Notes: a model not told the origin generated them from the letters alone. A stretch of DNA of 48,427 bases from Betaproteobacteria bacterium (GCA_009693235.1 SHXR01000032.1:1-48427); one strand, 5' to 3'; shown: positions 35,419 through 44,255, numbered from the stretch's first letter. Program-made: numbers and translations.

Positions 35419-36138
35419 ATGATCGAACTCTATTCGCAACCCACCCCGAACGGCCAGAAGGTCATGATCTTCCTCGAGGAAGCCGGCCTCCAGTGGAAAC
35501 ACTTTGATGTAAGCATCCGCACCGGCGATCAATTCAAGCCGGAGTTCTTGAAGATCAGCCCGAACAACAAGATTCCCGCGATCATCGACACCGAAGGTCC
35601 GGGCGGCGCGCCGATCGCATTGATGGAATCCGGTGCCATCCTCATCTACCTCGCGGAAAAGACCGGCAAGTTCCTGTCGAAGGATGCCCGCAAACGCTAC
35701 GACACCCTGCAATGGCTCATTTTCCAGATGGCAAGCGTGGGCCCGATGTTCGGTCAGGCCAATCACTTCACCAATGTGGCCAAAGACAATGAGTACGGCC
35801 GCAACCGCTACGTCAATGAATCGATCCGCCTCTACAAAGTGATGGACAACCGTCTGCGTGACAGTGCCTGGCTTGGTTGCGACGAATACAGCATCGCCGA
35901 CATGGCCGTGTATCCGTGGACCAAGATGCACAAGGACCGCGGCGTCGACAAAGACAACCATCCGCACTTCATGCGCTGGTACCAGGCAATGGAAGCGCGC
36001 CCGGCGGTCCAGCGCAACAACGCGATGGCCGCCGAGATCCGCACCCGCATGGAGAAAGCCGCCGAAGGTAAAGAAGCGGTCAACATCTACGATACGAAGG
36101 ACAACGCAGCGCGGTTGGCCAAAGCGACCAATCGCTAA
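35419..36138 (+). CDS. Glutathione S-transferase (YfcG/nu-class-like)
   Basis: A 239-residue GST. ATG 35419 follows GGAG, and the frame upstream is not used. The N-terminal thioredoxin domain runs MIELYSQPTPNGQKV ... SPNNKIPAI ... MESGAILIYLAEKTG, followed by the all-helical C-terminal domain with DEYSIADMAVYPW. The pattern is close to glutathione-dependent disulfide oxidoreductases of the YfcG/Ure2 type. It leads a run of four genes (GST, YdhR-like, EEP, Bug receptor) with short or negative spacing and is divergent from a Rieske oxygenase gene. A role in detoxifying or cleaving an aromatic substrate is possible. Confidence 0.9.
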   Translation: MIELYSQPTPNGQKVMIFLEEAGLQWKHFDVSIRTGDQFKPEFLKISPNNKIPAIIDTEGPGGAPIALMESGAILIYLAEKTGKFLSKDARKRYDTLQWLIFQMASVGPMFGQANHFTNVAKDNEYGRNRYVNESIRLYKVMDNRLRDSAWLGCDEYSIADMAVYPWTKMHKDRGVDKDNHPHFMRWYQAMEARPAVQRNNAMAAEIRTRMEKAAEGKEAVNIYDTKDNAARLAKATNR

Positions 36139-36143
36139 GACGC

Positions 36144-36467
36144 ATGCCCGCAACGGCTGTCGTCACGATCAAAGTTCCCGCGGATCTCACGCGGGAACAG
36201 TACCTGGCCGGCACCAAAGTCATCGCCCCGAAGTTCCAGGGGGTGCCGGGCCTGGTACGCAAGAACTTCATCTTTAGTCGAGAGAGCGCTCAAGCGGGTG
36301 GCGTCTACACTTGGGAAACCCGAGAGGCGGGCGAGCGGTTTCATGCCAAAGGTGGCGCTTGGCATACAAGCCTCGTCGAACGCTTTGGCGTCGCTCCGAC
36401 GGTGCAGTGGTTCGATACCGATCTGATCGTCGATAACAGCGTCGGCCGAATCGACGTCGCAAGCTAG
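36144..36467 (+). CDS. YdhR-like/dimeric alpha-beta barrel protein
   Basis: A 107-residue protein resembling the YdhR (putative monooxygenase) family: TAVVTIKVPADLTREQYLAG, VPGLVRKNFIF and GGVYTWETREAGERFH. It has no membrane or signal sequence and the size of a ferredoxin-like dimeric barrel. The biochemical role of the family is poorly defined; some relatives act as small oxygenases. It starts 5 bp after the GST stop and is 17 bp before the EEP gene, so it is surely part of the same transcript. Confidence 0.75.
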   Translation: MPATAVVTIKVPADLTREQYLAGTKVIAPKFQGVPGLVRKNFIFSRESAQAGGVYTWETREAGERFHAKGGAWHTSLVERFGVAPTVQWFDTDLIVDNSVGRIDVAS

Positions 36468-36484
36468 CCGCCCACGAACGGTCG

Positions 36485-37237
36485 ATGCGTCTCGTCGCCT
36501 GGAATATCCGCGCGGGCGGCGGCGTACGCGCCGACTCGATTGCCGCGCAACTCCAGCGCTGGCGGATCGATGTGGCCGCGCTTGGGGAGTTTCGTGGAAC
36601 GCCACCCAGCCTGCGGATTGCCGAAGCACTTGTGGATGGCGGACTATCGCATCAATCACATACGATCAATCCTCGTGCTCCCGCTGAGAATCGATTGCTC
36701 CTCGCGTCACGCTGGCCGATCGAACGGCTCACGTTGTCAGGGGCGCCATCGCGATCAGGAAAGTGGATCGCTGCCCGTGTATTCTCCCCACAGCCTTTTA
36801 TTGCGATCGCTGTACATGTGCCCAATCGCGTGACCGGCACGAAATGGCCGTTTCATACGGCAACGCTCCGAGTCGCACGTGCCTGGGCGAACGGCCCCGC
36901 ACTGCTGTGTGGTGACACCAATACCGGACGGATCGGCATCGACGAAGACGTGGGCGCATCCGGCTTCAATGCACGCGAGGATAAGTGGATGTGTGCCCTG
37001 GACAACGCTGGTTGGTCCGATGCATTTCGACACCCGCATGGCGATCGGCGTGAATGGACATGGCACTCCCCCAATGCAGGGACCGGCTATCGGATCGATC
37101 AGGCGTTTGTGAACACTGCAATGATCGAGCGGCTGACAGCCGTCAAGCACGCCTGGGGAACGGACGGACGCGCAGCACGGCGCGACGCAATCAGCGATCA
37201 TGCCGCATTGATCGTCGATTTTGATTGGGACGTATGA
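36485..37237 (+). CDS. Endonuclease/exonuclease/phosphatase family protein
   Basis: This 250-residue member of the DNase I-like EEP superfamily keeps the core motifs. N7 is in WNIRAG and the Glu is in ALGEFRG. Then come HVPNRV, GDTNTG with Asp and Asn, RIDQAF, and the terminal SDHAAL with Asp and His. Such enzymes cleave phosphoester bonds in nucleic acids, inositol phosphates or other substrates; no signal peptide is seen. It is third in the GST operon, and its stop overlaps the next receptor start (ATGA, 37234-37237). Its place among uptake and detoxification genes is unusual and unexplained. Confidence 0.82.
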   Translation: MRLVAWNIRAGGGVRADSIAAQLQRWRIDVAALGEFRGTPPSLRIAEALVDGGLSHQSHTINPRAPAENRLLLASRWPIERLTLSGAPSRSGKWIAARVFSPQPFIAIAVHVPNRVTGTKWPFHTATLRVARAWANGPALLCGDTNTGRIGIDEDVGASGFNAREDKWMCALDNAGWSDAFRHPHGDRREWTWHSPNAGTGYRIDQAFVNTAMIERLTAVKHAWGTDGRAARRDAISDHAALIVDFDWDV

Positions 37238-38216
37238 ATCGGATTTGTTCCGCAATGCTTGTTGGCGCGCTGTGCGTCATCGCAGTCGCCCCATCCGGTG
37301 CACAAAAACGGAAGTATCCCGCGCGTCCGATCAAGTTGGTCGTGCCGACCACCCCGGGAGGGGGTGTGGATGCCGTGGCGCGACTGGTCGCGCTGCATGT
37401 CGCCGCCAAATTCGGTCAACAGATTCCGGTCGACAACATCTCAGGCGCCGCGCAACAAATCGGCACGAATGCAGTAGTTCGTGCGCCAGCCGATGGCTAT
37501 ACGGTGTTGTTCGCCCCGCCGACGCCGATCACGATTGCCGAACACTTTGAACCGAAGCCGCCATATGACGCACGCAACGATTTGGTCACAGCGGGGATGA
37601 TCGGTCGCAATCCCGGGCTCATCGTCATAAACGCATCGATCGGCGCAAGTACGCTGGGCGAATTCATCGCACTCGCCCGCGCCAATCCGAAGAAGTATTT
37701 CTACGGGTCACCGGGTCAAGGCCATGCGTTTCATTTGATCACGGAGTTTTTGCGCGCGAAGCGGGCACCGAGATGACCCATGTACCCTACAAGGGCAGCG
37801 GACCGGCCGTCGTTGGGTTGATTGCGGGCGATGTGCAATTCGCCGTGCAATCGGCCGAAGCCGTGAAGGAACATTTGCGCGGCGGGTGGGTGCGGGCATT
37901 GGCGACGCTGGAATCGAATCGGCTCGAGGGGCTGCCGGCCGTGCCAACGCTGGCGCAAAGCGGGCTCGCGAATTTGAACGTGGTCAACTGGTACGGGGTC
38001 TTCTTACCCGCGAAGACTCCACACGCAATCATCGACGCCTGGGAGCGTGAACTACTCGCGTTACCGAAGGATGATGGCTTCGCGTAGAAAATGAAGGCGA
38101 TGAATTTCGATCCGGTGGCAGTGGGCGCCAATGCGTTCACCCGCATGCTGAACGATGAGCGCAAGCAGTGGCAGTCAGTCGTGAAGGCGGCGGGGATTGG
38201 GACGCGGAAAGATTGA
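37234..38216 (+). pseudogene. TctC/Bug-family receptor with a frameshift and a stop
   Basis: Starting at the ATG overlapping the EEP stop, a signal peptide (CVIAVAPSGAQ) and Bug motifs appear (RPIKLVVPTTPGGGVDAVAR and APADGYTVLFA). The frame breaks near 37755, where LRAKRAPR ends at 37776. The other frame reads AREAGTEMTHVPYKGSGPA and continues to a TAG at 38085-38087. After that stop it keeps homology (KMKAMNFDPVAVG ... GIGTRKD) to TGA 38214-38216. Two independent lesions mean the receptor is inactive. Without them it would be about 326 residues. Confidence 0.88.
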
Positions 38217-38227
38217 CGACGCCGAGC

Positions 38228-38302
38228 AAAAGTAGTGGTGGGTTTTCGCGCATTCAACTCGCGTGGATCGAAAGACTGGTGAGCGATCATCGTACTAACT
38301 GA
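38228..38302 (+). pseudogene. Possible DUF4160 remnant
   Basis: A short frame reads KSSGGFSRIQLAWIERLVSD and ends HRTN at a stop. GFSR-x-L-x-x-IE-x-LV resembles the middle to end of DUF4160 proteins, which usually precede DUF2442 genes, as here. Its 5' part is absent, apparently replaced by the broken Bug gene. The identification rests on about 20 residues. Confidence 0.35.
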
Positions 38303-38314
38303 CGGAGGCTTGGG

Positions 38315-38665
38315 ATGAATACTTCGGCCGTTGAGATGGAAGCGCCCTTTGCCGACGACGTATCCGTTTCGGTCGATACGCTTCGCGTCGACTTGCGCGA
38401 TGGTAGAACCATTTCGGTTCCCCTTTCATGGTATCCGCGGCTGTTGCACGCAACGGCTGCCGAGCGCAAGCGTTGGCGGCTGATCGACCGGGGGCAAGGC
38501 ATTCACTGGCCGGATCTCGACGAAGATATAAGTGTCGAAGGACTGCTAGCCGGCAAACCCTCGGGTGAAAGCCAGGCATCCTTCAGTAACTGGATCGCGA
38601 AACGGTCCTCGCGCCCATCAATACGCCCTACGCGGACACGCGCAAAGGCCGCGCGTGCTAGTTAG
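38315..38665 (+). CDS. DUF2442 domain protein
   Basis: This 116-residue protein has the DUF2442 pattern VDTLRVDLRDGRTISVPLSW, RLLHATAAERKRW and RGQGIHWPDLDEDISVEGLL. The last 20 residues (SRPSIRPTRTRAKAARAS) are basic. GGAGG precedes the ATG. DUF2442 genes typically follow DUF4160 genes in small toxin-antitoxin-like modules, and the fragment just upstream supports that arrangement. If so, only the second gene survives. Activity is unknown. Confidence 0.7.
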   Translation: MNTSAVEMEAPFADDVSVSVDTLRVDLRDGRTISVPLSWYPRLLHATAAERKRWRLIDRGQGIHWPDLDEDISVEGLLAGKPSGESQASFSNWIAKRSSRPSIRPTRTRAKAARAS

Positions 38666-38780
38666 CGCCGGACGCTTCGCCTGCAGCCCCAGTCAATGCG
38701 TCCCCAGCTTGTAATTCAGCGAAGTAACCTTTCGCTCGTGTGATGAGATGACGGGCGCACCAAGTCAACAATGCCCAGAC

Positions 38781-38799
38781 GCGTGGCGTGACGCCACGC
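38781..38799. terminator. Perfect 19-bp palindrome between convergent genes
   Basis: GCGTGGCGT and ACGCCACGC flank a single G, in the 142-bp gap between DUF2442 and the Bug receptor. There is no T-run. It may be a transcript end stem or a dispersed palindromic repeat. Confidence 0.35.
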
Positions 38800-38807
38800 T
38801 CCCGAAA

Positions 38808-39770
38808 TCAATTCGCCTTCGCCCCCGACGCCTTCACGACCGGTGCGAGCTTTTCCAGATCGGCCTTCAGGTACGCGTCAAACTCGCGTAGCAGCAGCAC
38901 GCGTCTGACCATGCCTTGGCCCACCATCTTCTCTTTTATCTCGGCGTCATCGCCGGCTGCCTTTAACGCTAGGGCGAGCTGTTCGAGAATCGGCTGCGGT
39001 GTTTTGGCCGGCGCCAGAAAGCCATACCAGGTTGCGTACGAGTAACCCGGAATCGCCTCTTCGCTGATGCTCGGGGCCTCGAACGGAGCGCGCATACGGC
39101 TGGGTCCACTGGTACCGATCGCGATCAACCGCCCTTCCTTGATGTGTCCCAACTGAAAGGCGGCCGGCACGAAATTCACCTGGATCCGATTGGTGAGCAA
39201 GTCGGTCGTGATATCAGCCGAAATCTTATAGGGCACATGCAAGATATCGATGCCGGCCTTGCTCGCAAAATAGGCGCCAGCGAGATGCGTGGCAGTGCCG
39301 ACCCCCGCCGAGCCGAAATTAAGGGAGCCCGGCTTCTGTTTCGCCAGGGCAATCAGTTCCTTCAGCGTACGCACGCCAACCTGCGGATTGACAACCACGA
39401 TGGCTGGCGCCTCGGTGACCAGCGCAAGCCCGGCGAAATCCTTCAAGGTGTCGAACGGCAGATTGTCGTAAAGGCTCGGATTGATCGTATGCGCTGAATT
39501 GGTCATGAGGATGGTGTAGCCGTCGGGCGCCGCTTTAGCTGCCAACCCGGTTCCAATTGTCGCACCGGCGCCCGGGCGGTTTTGCACCACGACCTGCTGG
39601 CCCAGTCGCGCCGACATTTTTTCCGCGAACATACGTGCAACGATGTCGGTCGCCGTGCCAGGCGACTGCGGCGTGATCATCTGCATCGGCTTCGAGGGGA
39701 ACGGCTCCTGCGCTGTGGCCGGTACGGCAATCAAACCAAGCGCCCCCAACAACCAGCTAGCAAGCTTCAT
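38808..39770 (-). CDS. TctC/Bug-family receptor
   Basis: Intact 320-residue periplasmic receptor: signal peptide ending ATAQEPFP, then KPMQMITPQSPGTATDIVAR, APDGYTILMTNSAHTINP and VPYKISADITTDL, with the C-terminal YGFLAPAKTPQP. AGGAG precedes the ATG. The cyclase gene upstream on the same strand is separated by 28 bp, so both may share a transcript and handle one substrate. TctAB are not in the window. Confidence 0.9.
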   Translation of the reverse strand: MKLASWLLGALGLIAVPATAQEPFPSKPMQMITPQSPGTATDIVARMFAEKMSARLGQQVVVQNRPGAGATIGTGLAAKAAPDGYTILMTNSAHTINPSLYDNLPFDTLKDFAGLALVTEAPAIVVVNPQVGVRTLKELIALAKQKPGSLNFGSAGVGTATHLAGAYFASKAGIDILHVPYKISADITTDLLTNRIQVNFVPAAFQLGHIKEGRLIAIGTSGPSRMRAPFEAPSISEEAIPGYSYATWYGFLAPAKTPQPILEQLALALKAAGDDAEIKEKMVGQGMVRRVLLLREFDAYLKADLEKLAPVVKASGAKAN

Positions 39771-39798
39771 CGAATGGTCTCCTCCTCACAGTATTGCC

Positions 39799-40491
39799 TT
39801 AGCCCAACAACACGACGGCACGCACCGGGGACGCTTCGGCACCCAACAATTTAAGCGGTAGCGCCACCAGCGTGACCCTTTGTTCGGTGATCTCGTCCAG
39901 ATTGTTGAGATAGGGCATGGTCACGATGCCATGCTCGCTGAACGTGCGCGACGAGTTGAACACGCGCGGCGATCCGGGCTCGTCGTTGCCGTGATAGAAA
40001 TCGTAGCCCACCACACTTACGCCTTTGTCGATGCACCACTGCGTGGCGGCCGCGGTGAGATAGGGCGAACGCTTCTGCCAATCGTTGATCATGTATTGCT
40101 TGTTGACGTCGGTGCGCAGCAACAGGCGATCACCGCGACGGATCATGGCACCGGCCGCTTTCTCAAGGTCTTCGGCGGAAATCGGTTTGCCCGGTACCGC
40201 ATGGCGCAGATCGGCAATCACTGCATCGCCGGCGAAGGTTTCCAGCGACAATTGATGGACCTGCGCGCCGCCCGGGACATTGTGTTCTGGCGCATCGATA
40301 TGGCTGCCCGCATGCAAACGCATATGGACACCCCGCACGATCTGCCCGGCGCCTCCGGGCGCATCATGCTCTTTCAGTACTTCGATCTGGAACTGCATAT
40401 CGCGCTTGAACCCAGGCGGGGTGCGCATTTTGAATTTCGAGTCATCGAGTTCGAGGCTAATATCGATGATCTTGCGAATCGCTAACGGCAT
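39799..40491 (-). CDS. Cyclase/kynurenine-formamidase-family hydrolase
   Basis: The 230-residue product starts at ATG 40491 behind GGAG; the open frame runs to 40581. The metal motif reads H60-AGS-H64-x-D66-x-x-x-H70 (HAGSHIDAPEH), the hallmark of the HxGTHxDxPxH family, which hydrolyses cyclic amides, formylated or lactone-like compounds. The C-terminal half (VVGYDFYHGNDEP, ending PLKLLGAEASPVRAVVLLG) is typical. It lies between two Bug receptors, one codirectional and one divergent. The true substrate is unknown. Confidence 0.85.
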   Translation of the reverse strand: MPLAIRKIIDISLELDDSKFKMRTPPGFKRDMQFQIEVLKEHDAPGGAGQIVRGVHMRLHAGSHIDAPEHNVPGGAQVHQLSLETFAGDAVIADLRHAVPGKPISAEDLEKAAGAMIRRGDRLLLRTDVNKQYMINDWQKRSPYLTAAATQWCIDKGVSVVGYDFYHGNDEPGSPRVFNSSRTFSEHGIVTMPYLNNLDEITEQRVTLVALPLKLLGAEASPVRAVVLLG

Positions 40492-40638
40492 GACGGGCTC
40501 CGGGCTGCATAGTCGGGGACGGCGGGTACTGTAGCGCATCGCACCCGGCACCGCGATCAAAGATTCGAATTCCCTGCACAATCGCGCCTGGGTGGTGTTC
40601 GCCGACGCGGTGGCCTTTGAATGGTACGAAGGAAATCA

Positions 40639-41598
40639 ATGAGATTGTTGGTCGGTATGTTGTACGTAATCTTTGCCGGAACGGCCTGCGCCCAATCGTG
40701 GCCAAGCAAACCGGTGCGCATCGTGGTGGCCTATCCGCCGGGCGGTGGCATCGATGTGATCGGCCGGCAAATCGCCGAAAAATTGACCGCGAGTTGGGGG
40801 CAGCCGGTGGTCGTCGAGAATCGACCCGGTGCAAATACGATTCTCGCTACGGAATTCGTCGCCAAGTCGGCACCCGATGGCCATACGGTACTCTTCACCA
40901 CGGACGCGACATTTTCCATCAATCCGCATCTCTATGCCAAATTACCCTTCGACCCACAGCGCGACTTCACGCCGGTGACCATGATGGTGTTGCTGCAGCA
41001 ACTGCTGGTGGCGCACCCTGCAGAGCCTTACCACTCGCTTGCCGAACTCATTCAGGCCGCCAAGGCGAAACCGGGCAGCATCAATTACGCCTCCTATGGC
41101 AGCGGCAGTCAGCCGCACCTCGCAGGGGAAATGCTGAAGTACAAAGCGGGGATTGATCTGGTGCACATTCCGTACAAAGGCATTGCCCTGGCAGTCCCTG
41201 CGGTGATGGCAGGCGAGGTTCAGCTCACCTTTGCCGGTATTGCCACCTCGATGCCGCAGTTGAAAGCGGCGCGCGTCAAGGCAATCGCGATCGGCGGAAC
41301 CAGGCGCTCGCCGCTGCTGCCGGATGTCCCAACGTTTACTGAACTCGGCTTCGCCGAAGTCGAAACGCATGCCTGGTTTGCCCTGTTTCTACCGGCCGGC
41401 TCACCGCGGGAGGCCGTCATGCGGATCTATCAAGATACGAAGAGAATCATCGACGAGGCCGAGTACCGTCAGAAGCAACTGATCGAACGCGGCTATGAAG
41501 TGGTGGGCTCTTCACCCGAAGAATTCATGACCTATATGAAGACAGACCGCGAGAATCGCGGACGCGCAGTGAAAATCTCCGGCGCGAAAGCGGAATGA
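40639..41598 (+). CDS. TctC/Bug-family receptor
   Basis: Intact 319-residue receptor from ATG 40639 behind AAGGA. The signal peptide ends TACAQSWP. KPVRIVVAYPPGGGIDVIGR, VENRPGANTILATEF, IPYKGIALAVPAV and the ALFLPAGSP segment are present. It is followed by a Rieske oxygenase gene after 46 bp and then an ABC receptor, so this run looks like a small uptake and ring-oxidation unit. No tripartite permease is present. Confidence 0.9.
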   Translation: MRLLVGMLYVIFAGTACAQSWPSKPVRIVVAYPPGGGIDVIGRQIAEKLTASWGQPVVVENRPGANTILATEFVAKSAPDGHTVLFTTDATFSINPHLYAKLPFDPQRDFTPVTMMVLLQQLLVAHPAEPYHSLAELIQAAKAKPGSINYASYGSGSQPHLAGEMLKYKAGIDLVHIPYKGIALAVPAVMAGEVQLTFAGIATSMPQLKAARVKAIAIGGTRRSPLLPDVPTFTELGFAEVETHAWFALFLPAGSPREAVMRIYQDTKRIIDEAEYRQKQLIERGYEVVGSSPEEFMTYMKTDRENRGRAVKISGAKAE

Positions 41599-41644
41599 TC
41601 CACCATCTCATGCGAACTGCAAACCCCGTGACGGGAGAATAATC

Positions 41645-42964
41645 ATGTCAGCCCTGCCAACCTCCACGACGCCGCCACTCTCATACAGCGGCTATCACAA
41701 AGAGCAATCCGCCGAACCCGACCGATTCCTCTGCGAAGTCGGGCGCGGCACGCCAGGCGGCGAGTATCTGCGCCGTTTCTGGCAGCCGGTGGCCTATGAA
41801 AGTGAACTTAACGAAGTGCCCCTGCGCATTCGCGCGCTGGGCGAAGACCTCGTGGTCTTTCGCGATGGCAGCGGGCGCATCGGCGTGTTGCATATGCGCT
41901 GCTGTCATCGCAATACGTCGCTAGAATTCGGACTGATCGAAGAACGCGGCCTGCGCTGCTGCTATCACGGTCGCCTCTACGCCGTGGATGGCACCTGCAT
42001 CGATATGCCGGGAGAACCCGCCGCCGACCGACTCATGCGCTCGGTGAGCCAAGGCGCCTACCCCATCCATCTGTTCGCCGGAATAATCTTCACCTATATG
42101 GGGCCACCGGAGCGGCTACCGGTGTTCCCGATGTATGACCGCTTTCGCCTTCCCGGCATTCGCCTCGTGCCGGGTACGCGCTTCAAGCAGGATTGCAACT
42201 GGATCCAGATCAAGGAAAACACGGTCGATCCGCATCACACCCAAACACTGCATGTGATTCCACAGTTGCGCGGCATGGCGCATTTTGCGCCCGAGTTCGG
42301 CAGCTTTCCGGTGTTCACGTTCACCGAGACAGCGGGCGGTGTGGCCTATCTCGCATCACGCCATGTCGGCGATAAGGTGTGGGTACGCTCCGCTGACATC
42401 GTTGGTGCCAATCTGCATTGCATCAGTTCGATCTTCGAAGGCGGACAAACCACCAAGGCGGCGAGTGCACCCTTCATGTCGATCTGGTCGCTGCCAGTGG
42501 ATGATGATCACACGATGACATTCTTCGTCAGCCATGCGCTGGACGGCGAGACCATGCCCTTCGAGAAACGCCGCTATCTGGAAATATTTGGTCAAACCGA
42601 TGATCGTCCTTATCGCGAACGCCAATGGCTCCCTGGCGATCATGAAGCGCAGGTAGGCCAGGGGCCGATCAACATCCACGCACTGGAACACCTCGCCACC
42701 AATGATCGCGGCATCGTGCTGTTTCGTCGTTTCATTCGACGCGGCATCGATGCGGTGCGCGCCGGTCAGGACCCGGTGGGGTTCTATATGCGAGCCGAGG
42801 ATGTACCGGCCACCTTCGCCAATGATCGCGTCGTGCCGGCCAGCGCTATCGCCGGCGATCCGGATGATCCGGCGGTGCTACGTGCCCACGCCGAAAATCT
42901 CGCCAAAGAATATCTCAGCGCCCCGCCAATGACCTATCTCGCCGGCGGCACCCACCACGACTAA
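41645..42964 (+). CDS. Aromatic ring-hydroxylating Rieske oxygenase subunit
   Basis: A 439-residue oxygenase with the Rieske motif C86-x-H88 ... C105-x2-H108 (RCCHRN, RCCYHG) and the iron site D195-x2-H198-x4-H203 (ENTVDPHHTQTLH). It belongs to the phthalate/vanillate type of terminal oxygenase. GGGAG precedes the ATG. It is 20 bp before an ABC receptor gene. As with the Rieske protein at 34052, no ferredoxin or reductase is nearby. The substrate is likely an aromatic acid delivered by one of the neighbouring receptors; this is inference from position. Confidence 0.9.
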   Translation: MSALPTSTTPPLSYSGYHKEQSAEPDRFLCEVGRGTPGGEYLRRFWQPVAYESELNEVPLRIRALGEDLVVFRDGSGRIGVLHMRCCHRNTSLEFGLIEERGLRCCYHGRLYAVDGTCIDMPGEPAADRLMRSVSQGAYPIHLFAGIIFTYMGPPERLPVFPMYDRFRLPGIRLVPGTRFKQDCNWIQIKENTVDPHHTQTLHVIPQLRGMAHFAPEFGSFPVFTFTETAGGVAYLASRHVGDKVWVRSADIVGANLHCISSIFEGGQTTKAASAPFMSIWSLPVDDDHTMTFFVSHALDGETMPFEKRRYLEIFGQTDDRPYRERQWLPGDHEAQVGQGPINIHALEHLATNDRGIVLFRRFIRRGIDAVRAGQDPVGFYMRAEDVPATFANDRVVPASAIAGDPDDPAVLRAHAENLAKEYLSAPPMTYLAGGTHHD

Positions 42965-42983
42965 TTCACCAGGAGACTGCACC

Positions 42984-44168
42984 ATGAATCCCGCCCGTAC
43001 TACCACCCGCTTCTTGCTCGGTATCGCATCGTTGGCGGTCATCGGCTCGGCGGTGGCACAGACCATCAAGATCGGCATGATCAGCACCTATTCCGGTCCG
43101 GAGGCTGCCTTCGGCGAGAAGATGGATCGCGGCATGAAGCTCTATTTGAAGCTGAATGCCAATCAACTCCCGCCGGGCGTCAAAGTCGAGGTCATCACCC
43201 GCGATGATGGCGGACCCAATCCCGATAAGGCCAAACAGATCGCGCAGGAACTGATCGTGCGAGACAAGGTGCACTTTCTCACCGGCGTGGTCTGGACGCC
43301 TAATGCGATGGCCATGGCCCCGCTCACCGCCGAGGCGAAAGTCCCGTTCATCATCATGAACGCCGGGGCCTCAGTGATCACCACCCGCTCGCCCTATATT
43401 GCGCGCGTGTCATTCACGATGTACCAGGCATCCGTTCCGCTTGGTGAGTGGGCTGCAAGGAAATACAAACGCGCCTACACCGCGGTGAGCGATTTTTCGC
43501 CCGGGCATGACAGCGATGATGCGTTTGAGCGCGGCTTCAAGAAAGGCGGCGGCGAGGTCATCGGGAAATTGCGCATGCCGGTCATGAATGCCGATTTCGT
43601 GCCCTTCTTGCAGCGGATGAAAGACGCTAAACCTGATGTCATCTACTACTTCGTACCGGCTGGTCGTCAGGCCACTGCATTCGTCAAGGCCTACACCGAT
43701 CTCGCGCTTGCAAAGGAAGGCATCGCGCTGGTCGCCTCGACGGATATCACGACGGATGAAGAGTTGCCGGACGCCGCCCTTGGCATGATGAGCGCGTATC
43801 ACTACTCCGCCTCGGGGGACCGGCCTGCCAACAAGGCGTTCGTCGCGGCCTTCAAGAAAGAGTACGGCGAGAGCCTGAACCCGGAATTCGTTGCAGTCGC
43901 CGCCTGGGATGCCATGGACATGATCTACCGGGCGATCCGCGAACAGAACGGCAAACTGAATCCGGACCGCACGATGGAGCTGATGAAGACCTACAAGAAT
44001 CCGAACAGCCCACGCGGCCCGATCTACATCGACCCGGAAACGCGCGACATCGTGCACAACGAGTATCTGCGCGAAGTCCGCCGCGTGGGTGGAAAGCTGA
44101 TGAATTTCGAGATCGAGACGATCGGCGTCGGGGTGAAGGATCTCTGGAAGGAAATCAACAAGAAGTAG
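42984..44168 (+). CDS. ABC transporter substrate-binding protein
   Basis: A 394-residue type I periplasmic receptor of the branched-chain amino acid transporter family. The signal peptide ends SAVAQTIKIG. TYSGPEAAFGEKMDRGMKLYL, VRDKVHFLTGVVWTPNAMA and the C-terminal GPIYIDPETRDIVHNEYLR are typical of receptors for aromatic or organic acids. AGGAG precedes the ATG. It follows a Rieske oxygenase. Permease and ATPase genes are lacking here. Confidence 0.9.
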   Translation: MNPARTTTRFLLGIASLAVIGSAVAQTIKIGMISTYSGPEAAFGEKMDRGMKLYLKLNANQLPPGVKVEVITRDDGGPNPDKAKQIAQELIVRDKVHFLTGVVWTPNAMAMAPLTAEAKVPFIIMNAGASVITTRSPYIARVSFTMYQASVPLGEWAARKYKRAYTAVSDFSPGHDSDDAFERGFKKGGGEVIGKLRMPVMNADFVPFLQRMKDAKPDVIYYFVPAGRQATAFVKAYTDLALAKEGIALVASTDITTDEELPDAALGMMSAYHYSASGDRPANKAFVAAFKKEYGESLNPEFVAVAAWDAMDMIYRAIREQNGKLNPDRTMELMKTYKNPNSPRGPIYIDPETRDIVHNEYLREVRRVGGKLMNFEIETIGVGVKDLWKEINKK

Positions 44169-44240
44169 ACTACATGCCTCGGATGCGCTTTTTCCCTGCC
44201 GTTTTCCTCCACGATTCTCGTGATACCATTTAATTGGATA

Positions 44241-44255
44241 ATCATGCAGCATGAT
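44241..44255. promoter_or_regulatory. Operator-like palindrome before vapBC
   Basis: ATCATGC-A-GCATGAT is a perfect 15-base palindrome 11 bp before the antitoxin start. It overlaps the end of a possible -10 (GATAAT, 44237-44242). That position suits autorepression by the antitoxin-toxin complex. Confidence 0.6.
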
